Origin: Streptomycetaceae bacterium
Lineage (GTDB): Bacteria; Actinomycetota; Actinomycetes; Nanopelagicales; Nanopelagicaceae
Assembly (NCBI GenBank): GCA_027486075.1
Contig: JAIXPU010000087.1
Coordinates: 1 to 25,205, forward strand
DNA: 25,205 nt
Reading direction: 5' to 3'
Positions 14,703 through 22,074 of the stretch are shown piece after piece (position 1 is the stretch's first letter; every line of letters begins with the position of its first letter). The notes beneath the pieces were generated by a model that made no database searches, was not told where the DNA came from, and saw nothing but the letters and a program-made list of their open reading frames with translations. A program made the position numbers and the translations under genes.

Positions 14703-16358
14703 ATGTTTACATCTGCACTCAACCCAGAGCAACGCGCCGCTGCGCTATCGGCTCTTGCCACCGAGGAGTTCGACATTCTCGTGATTGGCGGGGGAGTAAA
14801 TGGTGTCGGCGTTGCACTGGATGCGGTGACTCGTGGGCTCAAAGTTGCCTTAGTTGAATCTCAAGATATTGCAGCAGGAACATCCAGCCGTTCCAGCAAG
14901 TTGATTCATGGCGGCCTGCGCTATCTCGAACAATATGACTTTAAATTGGTGCGCGAAGCCCTTCACGAACGTGAACTCATGGTTTCAACGCAATGCCCTC
15001 ATCTAGTTAAGCCGGTAAGTTTTCTCTATCCACTTACTGAAAAAGTTAAGGAGCGCACCTACGTGGGCGCAGGGCTTGCTCTCTACGATGCGCTACGAGG
15101 ATTTAAGCGCGCGCTTCCTTCACATAAGCACCTCACCGGAAAAACGATTGCAAATATCTCGCCATCACTGCGACAAGACATCATCACCGGCGCCATTCGC
15201 TACTTTGATGCACAAGTCGATGATGCCCGCCACACCATGATGATTGCGCGTACTGCAGCGCGCCATGGTGCGGTAATCGCTACCAACGTCCGCGTTGATA
15301 ATCTGACACGAAACGGCAAGAAGGTAACAGGTGTAGTTGCAACTGATCTCAAGACAGGCAAGACAGTCACCATTGCGGCAAAGGCGACAATCATGTGTGC
15401 TGGCGTCTGGAGCGATGAGCTACATCAACAGTTTGGTCTAACTCCTGGATATTCAGTGGCGATGTCGAAGGGCGTTCATATCGTCGTTCCGCAGAGCGCT
15501 ATCCATTCAAAAGATGGCATCATTTTAAAGACTGCTGTCTCTGTTCTCTTCTTGATTCCATGGGGCGATAAGTGGATCGTGGGTACAACTGATACTCTCT
15601 ACGAAGGCGACCGCGCTAAGCCGCTAGCTACGCAAGAAGATGTGCAATACATCCTTGATCAAGCCAATCGCGTACTAGAACCGAAACTTAAAACTGAAGA
15701 TATCCTCGGTGTTTTTGCGGGGCTTCGTCCTTTAGTTGCCAACAATGCAACATCGGCTACAACAAAGCTCTCGCGTGAACACACTGTCGATCGCCCAGCA
15801 CCAGGTTTTGTCAGCTTAGCCGGCGGTAAATACACCACCTATCGCGTGATGGCTAAAGATGCCGTTGACTTAGCTGTCCTTGATCTTCGTCGCATCGTCA
15901 GCGACTCTGTCACTGAAAAGCTGCCGCTCATTGGCGCTGATGGCTACTTTGCTTTGAAGCAACAAGTTCTCAAAATTGCAGATGGTTACAACATCAGCGA
16001 AGCAACTGTTACGCATCTTTTGGACCGATATGGTTCACTGATTTCAGAGATCCTCGAGATTATTGCCGAAGATCCATCTCTGGCAGAGCGCCTCATTCCT
16101 GATCTTCCATACATCAAAGCCGAGATACTTCATGCAGCTTCACACGAAGGCGCTCTCTCGGTCGAAGATGTCTTACTAAGACGTACAAGAATCTCTTTTG
16201 AGGCCAGCGATAGCGGGCTATCTGCAGCCGACACTGTCGCTGAAATCATCGCTGAAACCCTCGGTTGGAAGTCAGCAGATCGGAAAGAGTCAGTTCAATC
16301 TTTTGCAAAGGTAATCAGCGAAGAAGAAGCAGCTTTACGTTCTCTCGTTAATTCTTAA
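14703..16358 (+). CDS. glpD: Glycerol-3-phosphate dehydrogenase, FAD-dependent (aerobic)
   Basis: Oxidises glycerol 3-phosphate to dihydroxyacetone phosphate and passes electrons to the quinone pool at the membrane. The 551-aa protein has the N-terminal FAD-binding fold ILVIGGGVNGVGVALDA with the closing VALVE (25-51). SSRSSKLIHGGLRYLEQYDF is the GlpD signature. IPWGDKWIVGTTDT and GLRPLV belong to the oxidase domain, and the helical C-terminal domain follows. A TAGCTT ends 4 nt and AAGGAA 14 nt before the ATG, so I cannot tell whether it is led or leaderless. It is divergent from glpK, and its 3' end overlaps the converging muramidase gene by 11 bp. Confidence 0.97.
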   Translation: MFTSALNPEQRAAALSALATEEFDILVIGGGVNGVGVALDAVTRGLKVALVESQDIAAGTSSRSSKLIHGGLRYLEQYDFKLVREALHERELMVSTQCPHLVKPVSFLYPLTEKVKERTYVGAGLALYDALRGFKRALPSHKHLTGKTIANISPSLRQDIITGAIRYFDAQVDDARHTMMIARTAARHGAVIATNVRVDNLTRNGKKVTGVVATDLKTGKTVTIAAKATIMCAGVWSDELHQQFGLTPGYSVAMSKGVHIVVPQSAIHSKDGIILKTAVSVLFLIPWGDKWIVGTTDTLYEGDRAKPLATQEDVQYILDQANRVLEPKLKTEDILGVFAGLRPLVANNATSATTKLSREHTVDRPAPGFVSLAGGKYTTYRVMAKDAVDLAVLDLRRIVSDSVTEKLPLIGADGYFALKQQVLKIADGYNISEATVTHLLDRYGSLISEILEIIAEDPSLAERLIPDLPYIKAEILHAASHEGALSVEDVLLRRTRISFEASDSGLSAADTVAEIIAETLGWKSADRKESVQSFAKVISEEEAALRSLVNS

Positions 16359-17637
16359 TCTGGCCGCGGCAGCTATCTGTTGAGGGCTTCTTTGTTGGTT
16401 TCTTACTTGGCTTAGGTGCAGGCGTTGGTCCCTGCAAAATATCAAAGCTCAGCGGTGTCTTCACCTCAGCGTGTGTTCCGGTCTCATCGGTAAAGCCCAC
16501 ATGTCCAACCCAAGAGCCAGCTGGCATTCCTGAGATAGATAACTTCCATACACCGCTTGTTTCACGCTCTACATTTTGAATAACAGCAGGTGTTGTCAGG
16601 TTCTCTGGTCCAAAGTAATAGCGAACAGTTCCAGTAACTACAGGAGTGCTATCTGGGCGCTTTACCTCAACGTTGATGATGACGTTCTTATTGGTAGTCG
16701 AGGCGCTATAGGAAGAGATAACAATTGTCGATGTCTCATTCTTTGGCATGACATCCATAGGCTCTGGTTGCCATGTGCCGGTAAGGAGAGTGAGGAATTT
16801 TTCACGTCCACCGCTAAAAACATTGAGATCTAATCGATTACCAGGAACTCCATATTTAGGTGCTATTCCACACGAGGTGTATTGCCACATCGTCCAATTT
16901 GCTGAGCACTCTTTTGTGGTCCATGAGTGGACAAAACATCCGCCTGGCTTCACATTAGGTTTTGCATCAGGTTCTGCTGGATCAATTGCATAGTGGGCAA
17001 TCCAGAGTGGGTATGAGTTAAGTTCCTTATCCCGATTCAGGGCAGTCTCAAGAAATGATGGTGAAGAGTAGAGAATTGGAGTGCGCCCAGTTTTTTCCTT
17101 GAGAGTCTTTAAGAATGTCTTTGCCCATAAAGTGGCAGCGCTGCGAGTCGCGTTCTTTGCGCAAGCGCCGGAGCTGCTCCACTGAATGCAACGCGTCTCA
17201 AGGTCAAGGGCATAGGGCAAGTCCTGATTGTTGTATCCACCAAGATCTGAAAGGCGCCAGATGACCTTCTGCACTTGGGCGCGTGCATCTTTAGCGATTG
17301 CTGCTGGTGTGCTGACATTTGGCAAGATTGCATAGTGATAAAAGCCGGTATAGATGCCAGCGTCTTGCGCTGCGTTGCGATCCATCTTCACATACTTCAA
17401 AGCCAAGCGATCGGCATCGTAGCGAGTATCAGATGCTTTGATCATGACAAAGCTCAGACCAGCAGAGTGCATCTTCTTAAAGTTAATGGGTTTGTCATTG
17501 GGGTGTTGCCAGCGGCTGACATCTGCGCCATGGAGTCGATCTCCTGGACCAATCAAACTCAGGTCGTCAGCTGCAACAGGAACAATTGTGAAAGCTGTTA
17601 GAGCCAGAGATAGAGCCAGGGCTAGTACTTTTCTCAT
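16348..17637 (-). CDS. Exported GH25 muramidase (lysozyme) with beta-rich C-terminal domain
   Basis: A 429-aa protein with a clear signal peptide (hydrophobic 4-22, likely cut near VAA-DD). The GH25 domain covers about 34-275: GADVSRWQ with D39, VMIKASD, GIYTGFYHY, and the catalytic DLE at D145/E147 in YALDLETR. GH25 enzymes cut the MurNAc-GlcNAc bond of peptidoglycan. A second, beta-strand-rich domain (about 300-400) follows and may bind a wall ligand. The tail is rich in Pro and Lys, with one Cys. It is coupled by a 4-nt ATGA overlap to the tau-like gene upstream. It could serve wall remodelling or act on other bacteria; the sequence does not say. Confidence 0.9.
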   Translation of the reverse strand: MRKVLALALSLALTAFTIVPVAADDLSLIGPGDRLHGADVSRWQHPNDKPINFKKMHSAGLSFVMIKASDTRYDADRLALKYVKMDRNAAQDAGIYTGFYHYAILPNVSTPAAIAKDARAQVQKVIWRLSDLGGYNNQDLPYALDLETRCIQWSSSGACAKNATRSAATLWAKTFLKTLKEKTGRTPILYSSPSFLETALNRDKELNSYPLWIAHYAIDPAEPDAKPNVKPGGCFVHSWTTKECSANWTMWQYTSCGIAPKYGVPGNRLDLNVFSGGREKFLTLLTGTWQPEPMDVMPKNETSTIVISSYSASTTNKNVIINVEVKRPDSTPVVTGTVRYYFGPENLTTPAVIQNVERETSGVWKLSISGMPAGSWVGHVGFTDETGTHAEVKTPLSFDILQGPTPAPKPSKKPTKKPSTDSCRGQIKN

Positions 17638-17903
17638 TTCTCAACCACCACGACGGAAATTCCGAAGACATCGTAGATAGCGCCTTGGAGCGCTGCGCGA
17701 TGGCGGATGCGAGCATCTGCATAGTTATGTCCGGTTGCTAATTTATTGGCATCGCTGAAATCAAGGGTCAGGCGACCATTTTCAAAGGATTCAAGGCGGG
17801 CATCGAAGTAGGCGATCCAGACAATACGGTCGCGGCTCTCGACAAGGTCGAGGACTTCATTCCATCGCTTGCGGATATCGCTGAGCGTTACTCCTGAAGG
17901 CAT
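17634..17903 (-). CDS. Small protein resembling the DnaX (tau) C-terminal domain
   Basis: An 89-aa protein. The pattern W14..VL..V..R-R, then an aromatic/Ala stretch, ARLESFENGRLTLDFS (35-50), a basic helix and GISVVVVE at the end resembles the C-terminal tail of actinobacterial DnaX, which binds the polymerase III alpha subunit. Here the domain stands alone, without the clamp-loader ATPase. The match is from memory of the family pattern and is moderate. The gene has its own TAAAGT box, and its stop overlaps the start of the muramidase gene (ATGA), an odd partner. It may be a paralogous tau tail, a fragment that remained expressed, or an unrelated small fold. Confidence 0.6.
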   Translation of the reverse strand: MPSGVTLSDIRKRWNEVLDLVESRDRIVWIAYFDARLESFENGRLTLDFSDANKLATGHNYADARIRHRAALQGAIYDVFGISVVVVEK

Positions 17904-17919
17904 GCGGTGACTTTACCGC
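17904..17919. promoter_or_regulatory. Dyad overlapping the -10 box of the tau-like gene
   Basis: GCGGT and ACCGC flank a 6-nt loop. The leftward -10 box TAAAGT (17910-17915) overlaps it and ends 6 nt before the ATG at 17903. The dyad could be an operator, or a weak terminator for the regulator gene that ends at 17928; it lacks a T-run. Confidence 0.45.
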
Positions 17920-17927
17920 AAAGGCCA

Positions 17928-18614
17928 TTAATGACGGGGAGCGCCAAGCCATTTGAAGTATTCACCGGTCAATATCACACGTAGGTTTTTGCTGCGATCA
18001 GGAGTGATTGATAGATGCTGCGCAATGCGGGCCACAATTTGTTCAACTGATTTCTCTGAAACAAATCTCACTCGCGCAATCTCAGAGTTACTCATTCCCT
18101 GTGCCACTAAACGGAGCGTTTCGATTTGGATATCGGTGAACTCATTGAGAATTGTTAGAAATGAATTTGCATGAATCGTCGAGTGAAGGCTTATCCACTT
18201 CATGGCAGAGCCATCTTGAGCTGAACCGAGACATTCAGCAAGAGCAAAGGTGATAATCGAAAGATCTGAGACAGACCGTTTCAGGATAATCCTGCTGCCT
18301 TTAGGGATATTGCGTTCAAGTAAACCAAAGAGCCTAAGGTCTGGACAAGAAGTAGTGATGACTATTCCCAGCTTTGGATCTATCTTGCGAAAACGTTGAA
18401 GTAAGCCAATTGCCTCTTCGCCGGAGAACTGCAGGTCAATCATTACTACTTCAGGCTGAAGTGACCGAAAGAGATTCTCAGCAATCAGCATATTGCTTGC
18501 TTCTCCAACAATATTTGTACTGTGCAATCTCAGGGATGCAGACATCGTGGCGAGTTCAAAAGCATCATCGTTGATGATGAGAACTCGCGCAGGATTTGCC
18601 TGAGTTTTAACCAT
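17928..18614 (-). CDS. Orphan response regulator with LuxR-type helix-turn-helix
   Basis: A 228-aa two-domain protein. The receiver domain (about 10-130) has the acidic pair D16/D17, the likely phosphorylated D60 in VVMIDLQ, T88 and K112 (no proline after the lysine). A LuxR/FixJ-type helix-turn-helix lies at about 161-202: FTDIQIETLRLVAQGMSNSE, then VSEKSVEQIVARI. I chose the ATG at 18614; a TTG two codons earlier is less likely because a TACTCT box ends immediately before it. No histidine kinase adjoins it, so its input is unknown; the nearby kinase belongs to regX3. The receiver is only moderately typical. Confidence 0.88.
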   Translation of the reverse strand: MVKTQANPARVLIINDDAFELATMSASLRLHSTNIVGEASNMLIAENLFRSLQPEVVMIDLQFSGEEAIGLLQRFRKIDPKLGIVITTSCPDLRLFGLLERNIPKGSRIILKRSVSDLSIITFALAECLGSAQDGSAMKWISLHSTIHANSFLTILNEFTDIQIETLRLVAQGMSNSEIARVRFVSEKSVEQIVARIAQHLSITPDRSKNLRVILTGEYFKWLGAPRH

Positions 18615-18619
18615 GCACA

Positions 18620-18625
18620 AGAGTA
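18620..18625 (-). promoter_or_regulatory. -10 box for the LuxR-type regulator
   Basis: Read leftward, TACTCT is followed by 5 nt and the ATG at 18614. A TCTACA at 18643-18648, 17 bp upstream, is a fair -35 match. Confidence 0.5.
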
Positions 18626-18669
18626 AGTCGGATGAACGAAAATGTAGAAGAAGGGATATCCCTAGTTAG

Positions 18670-19518
18670 CTACTTAAGAATCTTCCTTATCGCTCTTGGT
18701 ATTTCATCAATAATTTGCGTTGCAGATATTGGCGCTCCATCTGATGCAAGTAACGCGGCTTGATTATGAATAAATGCACCTGATGCTGCTACTTCAGCAA
18801 GACGATGAGGATTATTGAGAATTTCAATGTAGTTGGTAGCAACTAGCGCGCCAATGATTCCTGCCAGAACATCTCCGGTTCCAGCGGTGGCTAGCCACGA
18901 TGTGGCCTTTGGTAGCGCTATGACGAAGTCATTATGTGCAACAACTGTCTGCGCTCCCTTGAGTAAGACGGTAACGCCAAGGTGCCGAGATGCCTTCTCT
19001 GCCCAATGAATGGGATCTGCCTCAAGAGATTCAGAACTTACAGTCAGGCCGCGTCGAGTAAGTAAGCGAGCGAGCTCACCCGCATGAGGTGTAATCAAAG
19101 TTGGTTGAGAGAGTGAACCAGCGAGGTTCAAAGCGCCAGCATCAAGAACTGCTGGCACCGTTTGCCCCTTTAACAAGGTAAACCAGCGATGGCGAAGCCA
19201 AGTCGTGAAATCACTCCGTTTTTTCTCGTGAATTCCAGATCCTGCTAGCCATGCTGTGACAGGTCCAGGCTGCACAACAACTTCTGGGGATGTGTGCAGA
19301 ACTAGGTGAGCCAATCCTGATGAGCTATGAAATCTGATCATGCCGAGTCCGGTTGCACTTGCTGCAGCAGTTGTTAGGACAGCGGCGCCGGGATATTGGG
19401 CTGAGCCGGTAATAACACCAAGTACTCCACGTGAGTACTTGTGGTCGAGATCGCTGGGAGCGATGACGCAATTGCGGGCATCTCGGGAGGTAAAGACTCT
19501 CTTCTTTTTCTCAGGCAT
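18670..19518 (-). CDS. nnrD: ADP-dependent (S)-NAD(P)H-hydrate dehydratase
   Basis: Repairs damaged, hydrated NADH and NADPH using ADP. The 282-aa ribokinase-like protein has GVLGVITGSAQYPGAAVL (31-48), VLDAGALNL (124-132), LITPHAGELARLL (141-153), VLLKGAQTVV and the ATAGTGDVLAG active-site loop near 210-220 with D216. In many bacteria this domain is fused to the NnrE epimerase; here only the dehydratase is present, so an epimerase, if any, is elsewhere. It starts 10 nt after regX3 but has its own TAGACT box overlapping the regX3 stop. It may therefore be expressed both with and without the phosphate regulator. Confidence 0.92.
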   Translation of the reverse strand: MPEKKKRVFTSRDARNCVIAPSDLDHKYSRGVLGVITGSAQYPGAAVLTTAAASATGLGMIRFHSSSGLAHLVLHTSPEVVVQPGPVTAWLAGSGIHEKKRSDFTTWLRHRWFTLLKGQTVPAVLDAGALNLAGSLSQPTLITPHAGELARLLTRRGLTVSSESLEADPIHWAEKASRHLGVTVLLKGAQTVVAHNDFVIALPKATSWLATAGTGDVLAGIIGALVATNYIEILNNPHRLAEVAASGAFIHNQAALLASDGAPISATQIIDEIPRAIRKILK

Positions 19519-19525
19519 AACGCTC

Positions 19526-19531
19526 AGTCTA
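19526..19531 (-). promoter_or_regulatory. -10 box for nnrD, overlapping the regX3 stop codon
   Basis: Read leftward, TAGACT begins with the TAG stop of the preceding gene and ends 7 nt before the nnrD ATG. This geometry predicts a leaderless transcript starting inside an apparent operon. Confidence 0.45.
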
Positions 19532-20218
19532 CGCCTCGAATTTATAGCCTAGTCCACGAATAGTTTGGATAAGTACTGGATTAGCAGGATCTGCTTCTAT
19601 CTTTGAGCGCAGACGCTTTATATGAACATCGAGGGTCTTTGTATCTCCGTAATAGTCACCACCCCAGACGCGATCAATAAGTTGTCCGCGAGTGAGCACA
19701 CGTCCGGCATTACGAAGCAAGAATTCGAGTAGTTCAAACTCTTTGAGTGGGAGAGCGATATTGACTCCATTAACGCTTACCTGGTGGCGCTCAACATCCA
19801 TTCTGATGCCAGCAATCTCATGAACACCAGTGGATTCAGGGCTATTGGCCTCATCGAGTGAACCGCGACGAAGAACTGCTTTGATGCGGGCCACTAACTC
19901 GCGCGATGAATATGGCTTTGTTACATAATCATCAGCGCCAAGTTCAAGGCCAACCACCTTATCTATCTCAGAGTCCTTGGCAGTTAACATGATGATGGGT
20001 ACTTGCGAAGTAGTGCGAATGGCGCGGCAGACATCTATTCCAGAGACTTCAGGAATCATTAGATCAAGTAGAACTAAATCAAAGTTTTCGGACTTAAAGG
20101 CATCAAGTCCTTCTCTGCCTGTCTCGGCGATATGAGTTGAGAAGCCCTCTTTCTCAAGGAGAAAGCTAAGCGCCTCAGAGAAAGAGACTTCATCTTCGAT
20201 AATCAATATCTTGGTCAT
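19529..20218 (-). CDS. regX3: OmpR-family response regulator, RegX3/PhoP-like
   Basis: A 229-aa regulator of the OmpR/PhoB class. The receiver domain has E8/D9, phospho-acceptor D52 in VLLDLMIPEVSG, T79 and K101 followed by Pro. The winged-helix DNA-binding domain (about 130-228) includes LKEFELLEFLLRNAGRVLTR and DVHIKRLRSKIE, ending IRGLGYKFEA. Coupling to the SenX3-like kinase (4-nt overlap) and divergence from phoU point to control of the phosphate regulon. Whether it is better called PhoP or RegX3 cannot be decided by eye. The PHO-box-like units at 21305-21348 are its likely targets. Confidence 0.9.
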   Translation of the reverse strand: MTKILIIEDEVSFSEALSFLLEKEGFSTHIAETGREGLDAFKSENFDLVLLDLMIPEVSGIDVCRAIRTTSQVPIIMLTAKDSEIDKVVGLELGADDYVTKPYSSRELVARIKAVLRRGSLDEANSPESTGVHEIAGIRMDVERHQVSVNGVNIALPLKEFELLEFLLRNAGRVLTRGQLIDRVWGGDYYGDTKTLDVHIKRLRSKIEADPANPVLIQTIRGLGYKFEA

Positions 20219-21276
20219 GAGTGTGTTTCCCCTGTGTTGGAGTAGATGGGTAGTCGAAGTGCAAATGTTGAGCCAACTGCTGGAGCGCTCCAGACGCTGA
20301 CATCGCCACCGTGCTTGGTTGCTACATGCTTAACAATGGAAAGGCCAAGGCCGGTGCCTCCGGTTTCGCGAGAACGAGCAGGATCGACGCGATAGAAACG
20401 TTCAAAAATTCGAGCCTGATCGGATTCGGGAATACCAATTCCTTGATCTGTTACCGAGATCTGCACAATTCCATCTTCTATTTCGGTTGTGACCGAGACC
20501 TTTGTATTTTCAGGTGAGTAGTTGATGGCATTCTCAATCAGATTATGAACTGCCATGGTGATCTGCTCGCCATCTCCAAGGACTATGGCATCAGGAGATC
20601 TGGTAAATGCCACTTCAATCTTTCTTGCCTGAGCAATAGTCTGACATTGATCCACCGCCACCTGAATTATGTCATCAATGCTTACTTCATCTGCCACAGA
20701 GAGCGGATCAGAATCCTGCAGTCTGCTCAAATTGATAATCTCTTGCACTAAATCTGTTAATCGCTTGGCCTCATGTTGCATGCGATTGGCGAATTTAGAT
20801 ACTGATTCTGGGTCATCTTTAGCTGAGAGAACCGCCTCGCTGAGCAGAGAAAGAGCGCCAATGGGAGTCTTTAGCTCATGGGAAATATTGGCGACAAAAT
20901 CGCGACGGACTTCATGTACTCGCTGCGCTTCAGATTCATCGCTGATCAGAATCAAGATTAAATCTTCATCTTCTAGCGCAACTACCTTAAGCGTTAGCTC
21001 TCGCGTTCCTTCACCGATAGGCCCACGCGCAATTTCAAGTTTTCCATTATGAGGAACCCGGGTGCGACGCACAGCTCTGACAATTGCAGAAAGCTCTGGA
21101 GTTAGCGCTCGACCATCGCGTAGGACGTTAAGACTCTCAATTCCATTGGAGGAAAATATTGGTTTATCTCCAGGGCCAATGAGAAGAACATCTTCATCGA
21201 GATGATTTATGAGATCGAAGATAAAATCGGGGACAGGGCTATTGTGAGTTTCAGAATCTTCCTTGCGAAACCACAT
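20215..21276 (-). CDS. senX3: SenX3/PhoR-like sensor histidine kinase without membrane helices
   Basis: A 353-aa kinase. A PAS-like N-terminal region (about 17-112) is followed by the dimerisation and phosphotransfer helix RRDFVANISHELKTP with H133. The ATPase domain has N-box NLIENAINYSP, then TDQGIGIPESDQARIFERFY and GGTGLGLSIVKHVA. The order matches mycobacterial SenX3, but the two N-terminal membrane helices of SenX3 are absent. A TAA stop lies two codons upstream in frame, so no longer start is possible. The protein should therefore be cytoplasmic, or recruited by a partner such as PhoU. It overlaps regX3 by 4 nt (ATGA). Confidence 0.9.
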   Translation of the reverse strand: MWFRKEDSETHNSPVPDFIFDLINHLDEDVLLIGPGDKPIFSSNGIESLNVLRDGRALTPELSAIVRAVRRTRVPHNGKLEIARGPIGEGTRELTLKVVALEDEDLILILISDESEAQRVHEVRRDFVANISHELKTPIGALSLLSEAVLSAKDDPESVSKFANRMQHEAKRLTDLVQEIINLSRLQDSDPLSVADEVSIDDIIQVAVDQCQTIAQARKIEVAFTRSPDAIVLGDGEQITMAVHNLIENAINYSPENTKVSVTTEIEDGIVQISVTDQGIGIPESDQARIFERFYRVDPARSRETGGTGLGLSIVKHVATKHGGDVSVWSAPAVGSTFALRLPIYSNTGETHS

Positions 21277-21282
21277 GTGTTA

Positions 21283-21288
21283 AGCCTA
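21283..21288 (-). promoter_or_regulatory. -10 box for senX3-regX3
   Basis: Read leftward, TAGGCT is followed by TAACAC and the ATG at 21276, predicting a leaderless transcript. A small dyad CTCGG-GTAG-CCGAG lies at 21292-21305. Confidence 0.5.
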
Positions 21289-21304
21289 ATGCTCGGGTAG
21301 CCGA

Positions 21305-21348
21305 GTTAACCGTCCGTTCATGCGGATGATTTCCATTATTCACCAAAG
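21305..21348. promoter_or_regulatory. PHO-box-like 11-bp-phased units between senX3 and phoU
   Basis: GTTAACC (21305), GTTCATG (21316) and ATTCACC (21338) occur at positions that are exact multiples of 11 bp apart; the intervening unit at 21327 is degenerate. Actinobacterial PHO boxes consist of GTTCACC-type direct repeats with 11-bp spacing. The region sits between the divergent -10 boxes of senX3 and phoU, as in the well-known phoU/phoRP arrangement of Streptomyces. Confidence 0.55.
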
Positions 21349-21353
21349 GCGCG

Positions 21354-21359
21354 TACTTT
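21354..21359 (+). promoter_or_regulatory. -10 box for phoU
   Basis: TACTTT is followed by 6 nt and the ATG at 21366. The -35 region is poor and is occupied by the PHO-box-like units, as expected for an activated promoter. Confidence 0.6.
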
Positions 21360-21365
21360 TGCCTA

Positions 21366-22022
21366 ATGGCTCTCATCCGTTCGGTATTCCAAGAAGAACT
21401 CGATGGCGTCTCCCAATCCCTGGTTGACCTCACAAATATGGTGAGCGACTCCATTCATAAGGCTACCCAGGCCTTGATCAGCGCCGACTTAAAGCTTGCC
21501 GAAGAAGTCATCACCTTCGATGAGAAGGTAGATAACTACCAACACGATCTTGATAGCCGCATTATCGACATCATCGCTCGTCAACAACCAGTCGCAACTG
21601 ATTTGCGTGCTCTGGTAACTGCGCTACGTATGAGCGCAGATCTAGAACGCATGGGAGACCTTGCCCACCACGTGGCTAAAGTTGCTCGTCTGCGTCATCC
21701 AAATTCTGCAGTCCCGAATGAACTCCATGCAACATTCACTAAGATGGGCACTGTCGCTGAAAATATTGCACGCAAGGTTGGAACCGTTATCGAAACACGT
21801 AACACCCTTCTTGCTCTAGAAGTTGAAAGAGATGATGACGAGATGGATGCCTTGCATCGTGAGGTCATTGGTGCCCTGACAAGCTCTACCTGGAATAAGG
21901 GAATTGACTCTGCAATCGATCTAACTCTTTTGGGACGTTATTACGAGCGCTATGCAGATCATGCAGTCTCAGTCGCTCGCCGCGTCTACTTCCTAGTCAC
22001 TGGCGAATACTCGCCCGCTTAA
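21366..22022 (+). CDS. phoU: Phosphate signalling regulator PhoU
   Basis: A 218-aa all-helical protein with two PhoU repeats. The first carries DEKVDNYQHDLDSRI, then QPVATDLRALVTALRMSADLERMGDLAHHVAKVA; the second carries RDDDEMDALHREV and LLGRYYERYADHAVSVARRV. PhoU links the Pst phosphate transporter to the PhoR/SenX3 kinase and damps the response when phosphate is plentiful. It is divergent from the kinase gene, and no pst transporter genes are in the window. Because the kinase here lacks membrane helices, PhoU may be the main route by which phosphate status reaches it (inference). Confidence 0.96.
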   Translation: MALIRSVFQEELDGVSQSLVDLTNMVSDSIHKATQALISADLKLAEEVITFDEKVDNYQHDLDSRIIDIIARQQPVATDLRALVTALRMSADLERMGDLAHHVAKVARLRHPNSAVPNELHATFTKMGTVAENIARKVGTVIETRNTLLALEVERDDDEMDALHREVIGALTSSTWNKGIDSAIDLTLLGRYYERYADHAVSVARRVYFLVTGEYSPA

Positions 22023-22061
22023 TTCTCGTCACACTCTCTTTTCTCTTAGCCGCAATATAGG

Positions 22062-22067
22062 TAGAGT
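22062..22067 (+). promoter_or_regulatory. -10 box for xylA
   Basis: TAGAGT is followed by CTCGGGT and the ATG at 22075, predicting a leaderless transcript. The -35 is weak and no clear xylose-repressor dyad is visible in the 52-bp gap. Confidence 0.5.
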
Positions 22068-22074
22068 CTCGGGT

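Noticed and set aside
18615..18620. TTG start two codons before the LuxR-type regulator ATG
   Set aside because: Its first base lies within the TACTCT -10 box, so it would not be in the transcript from that promoter.
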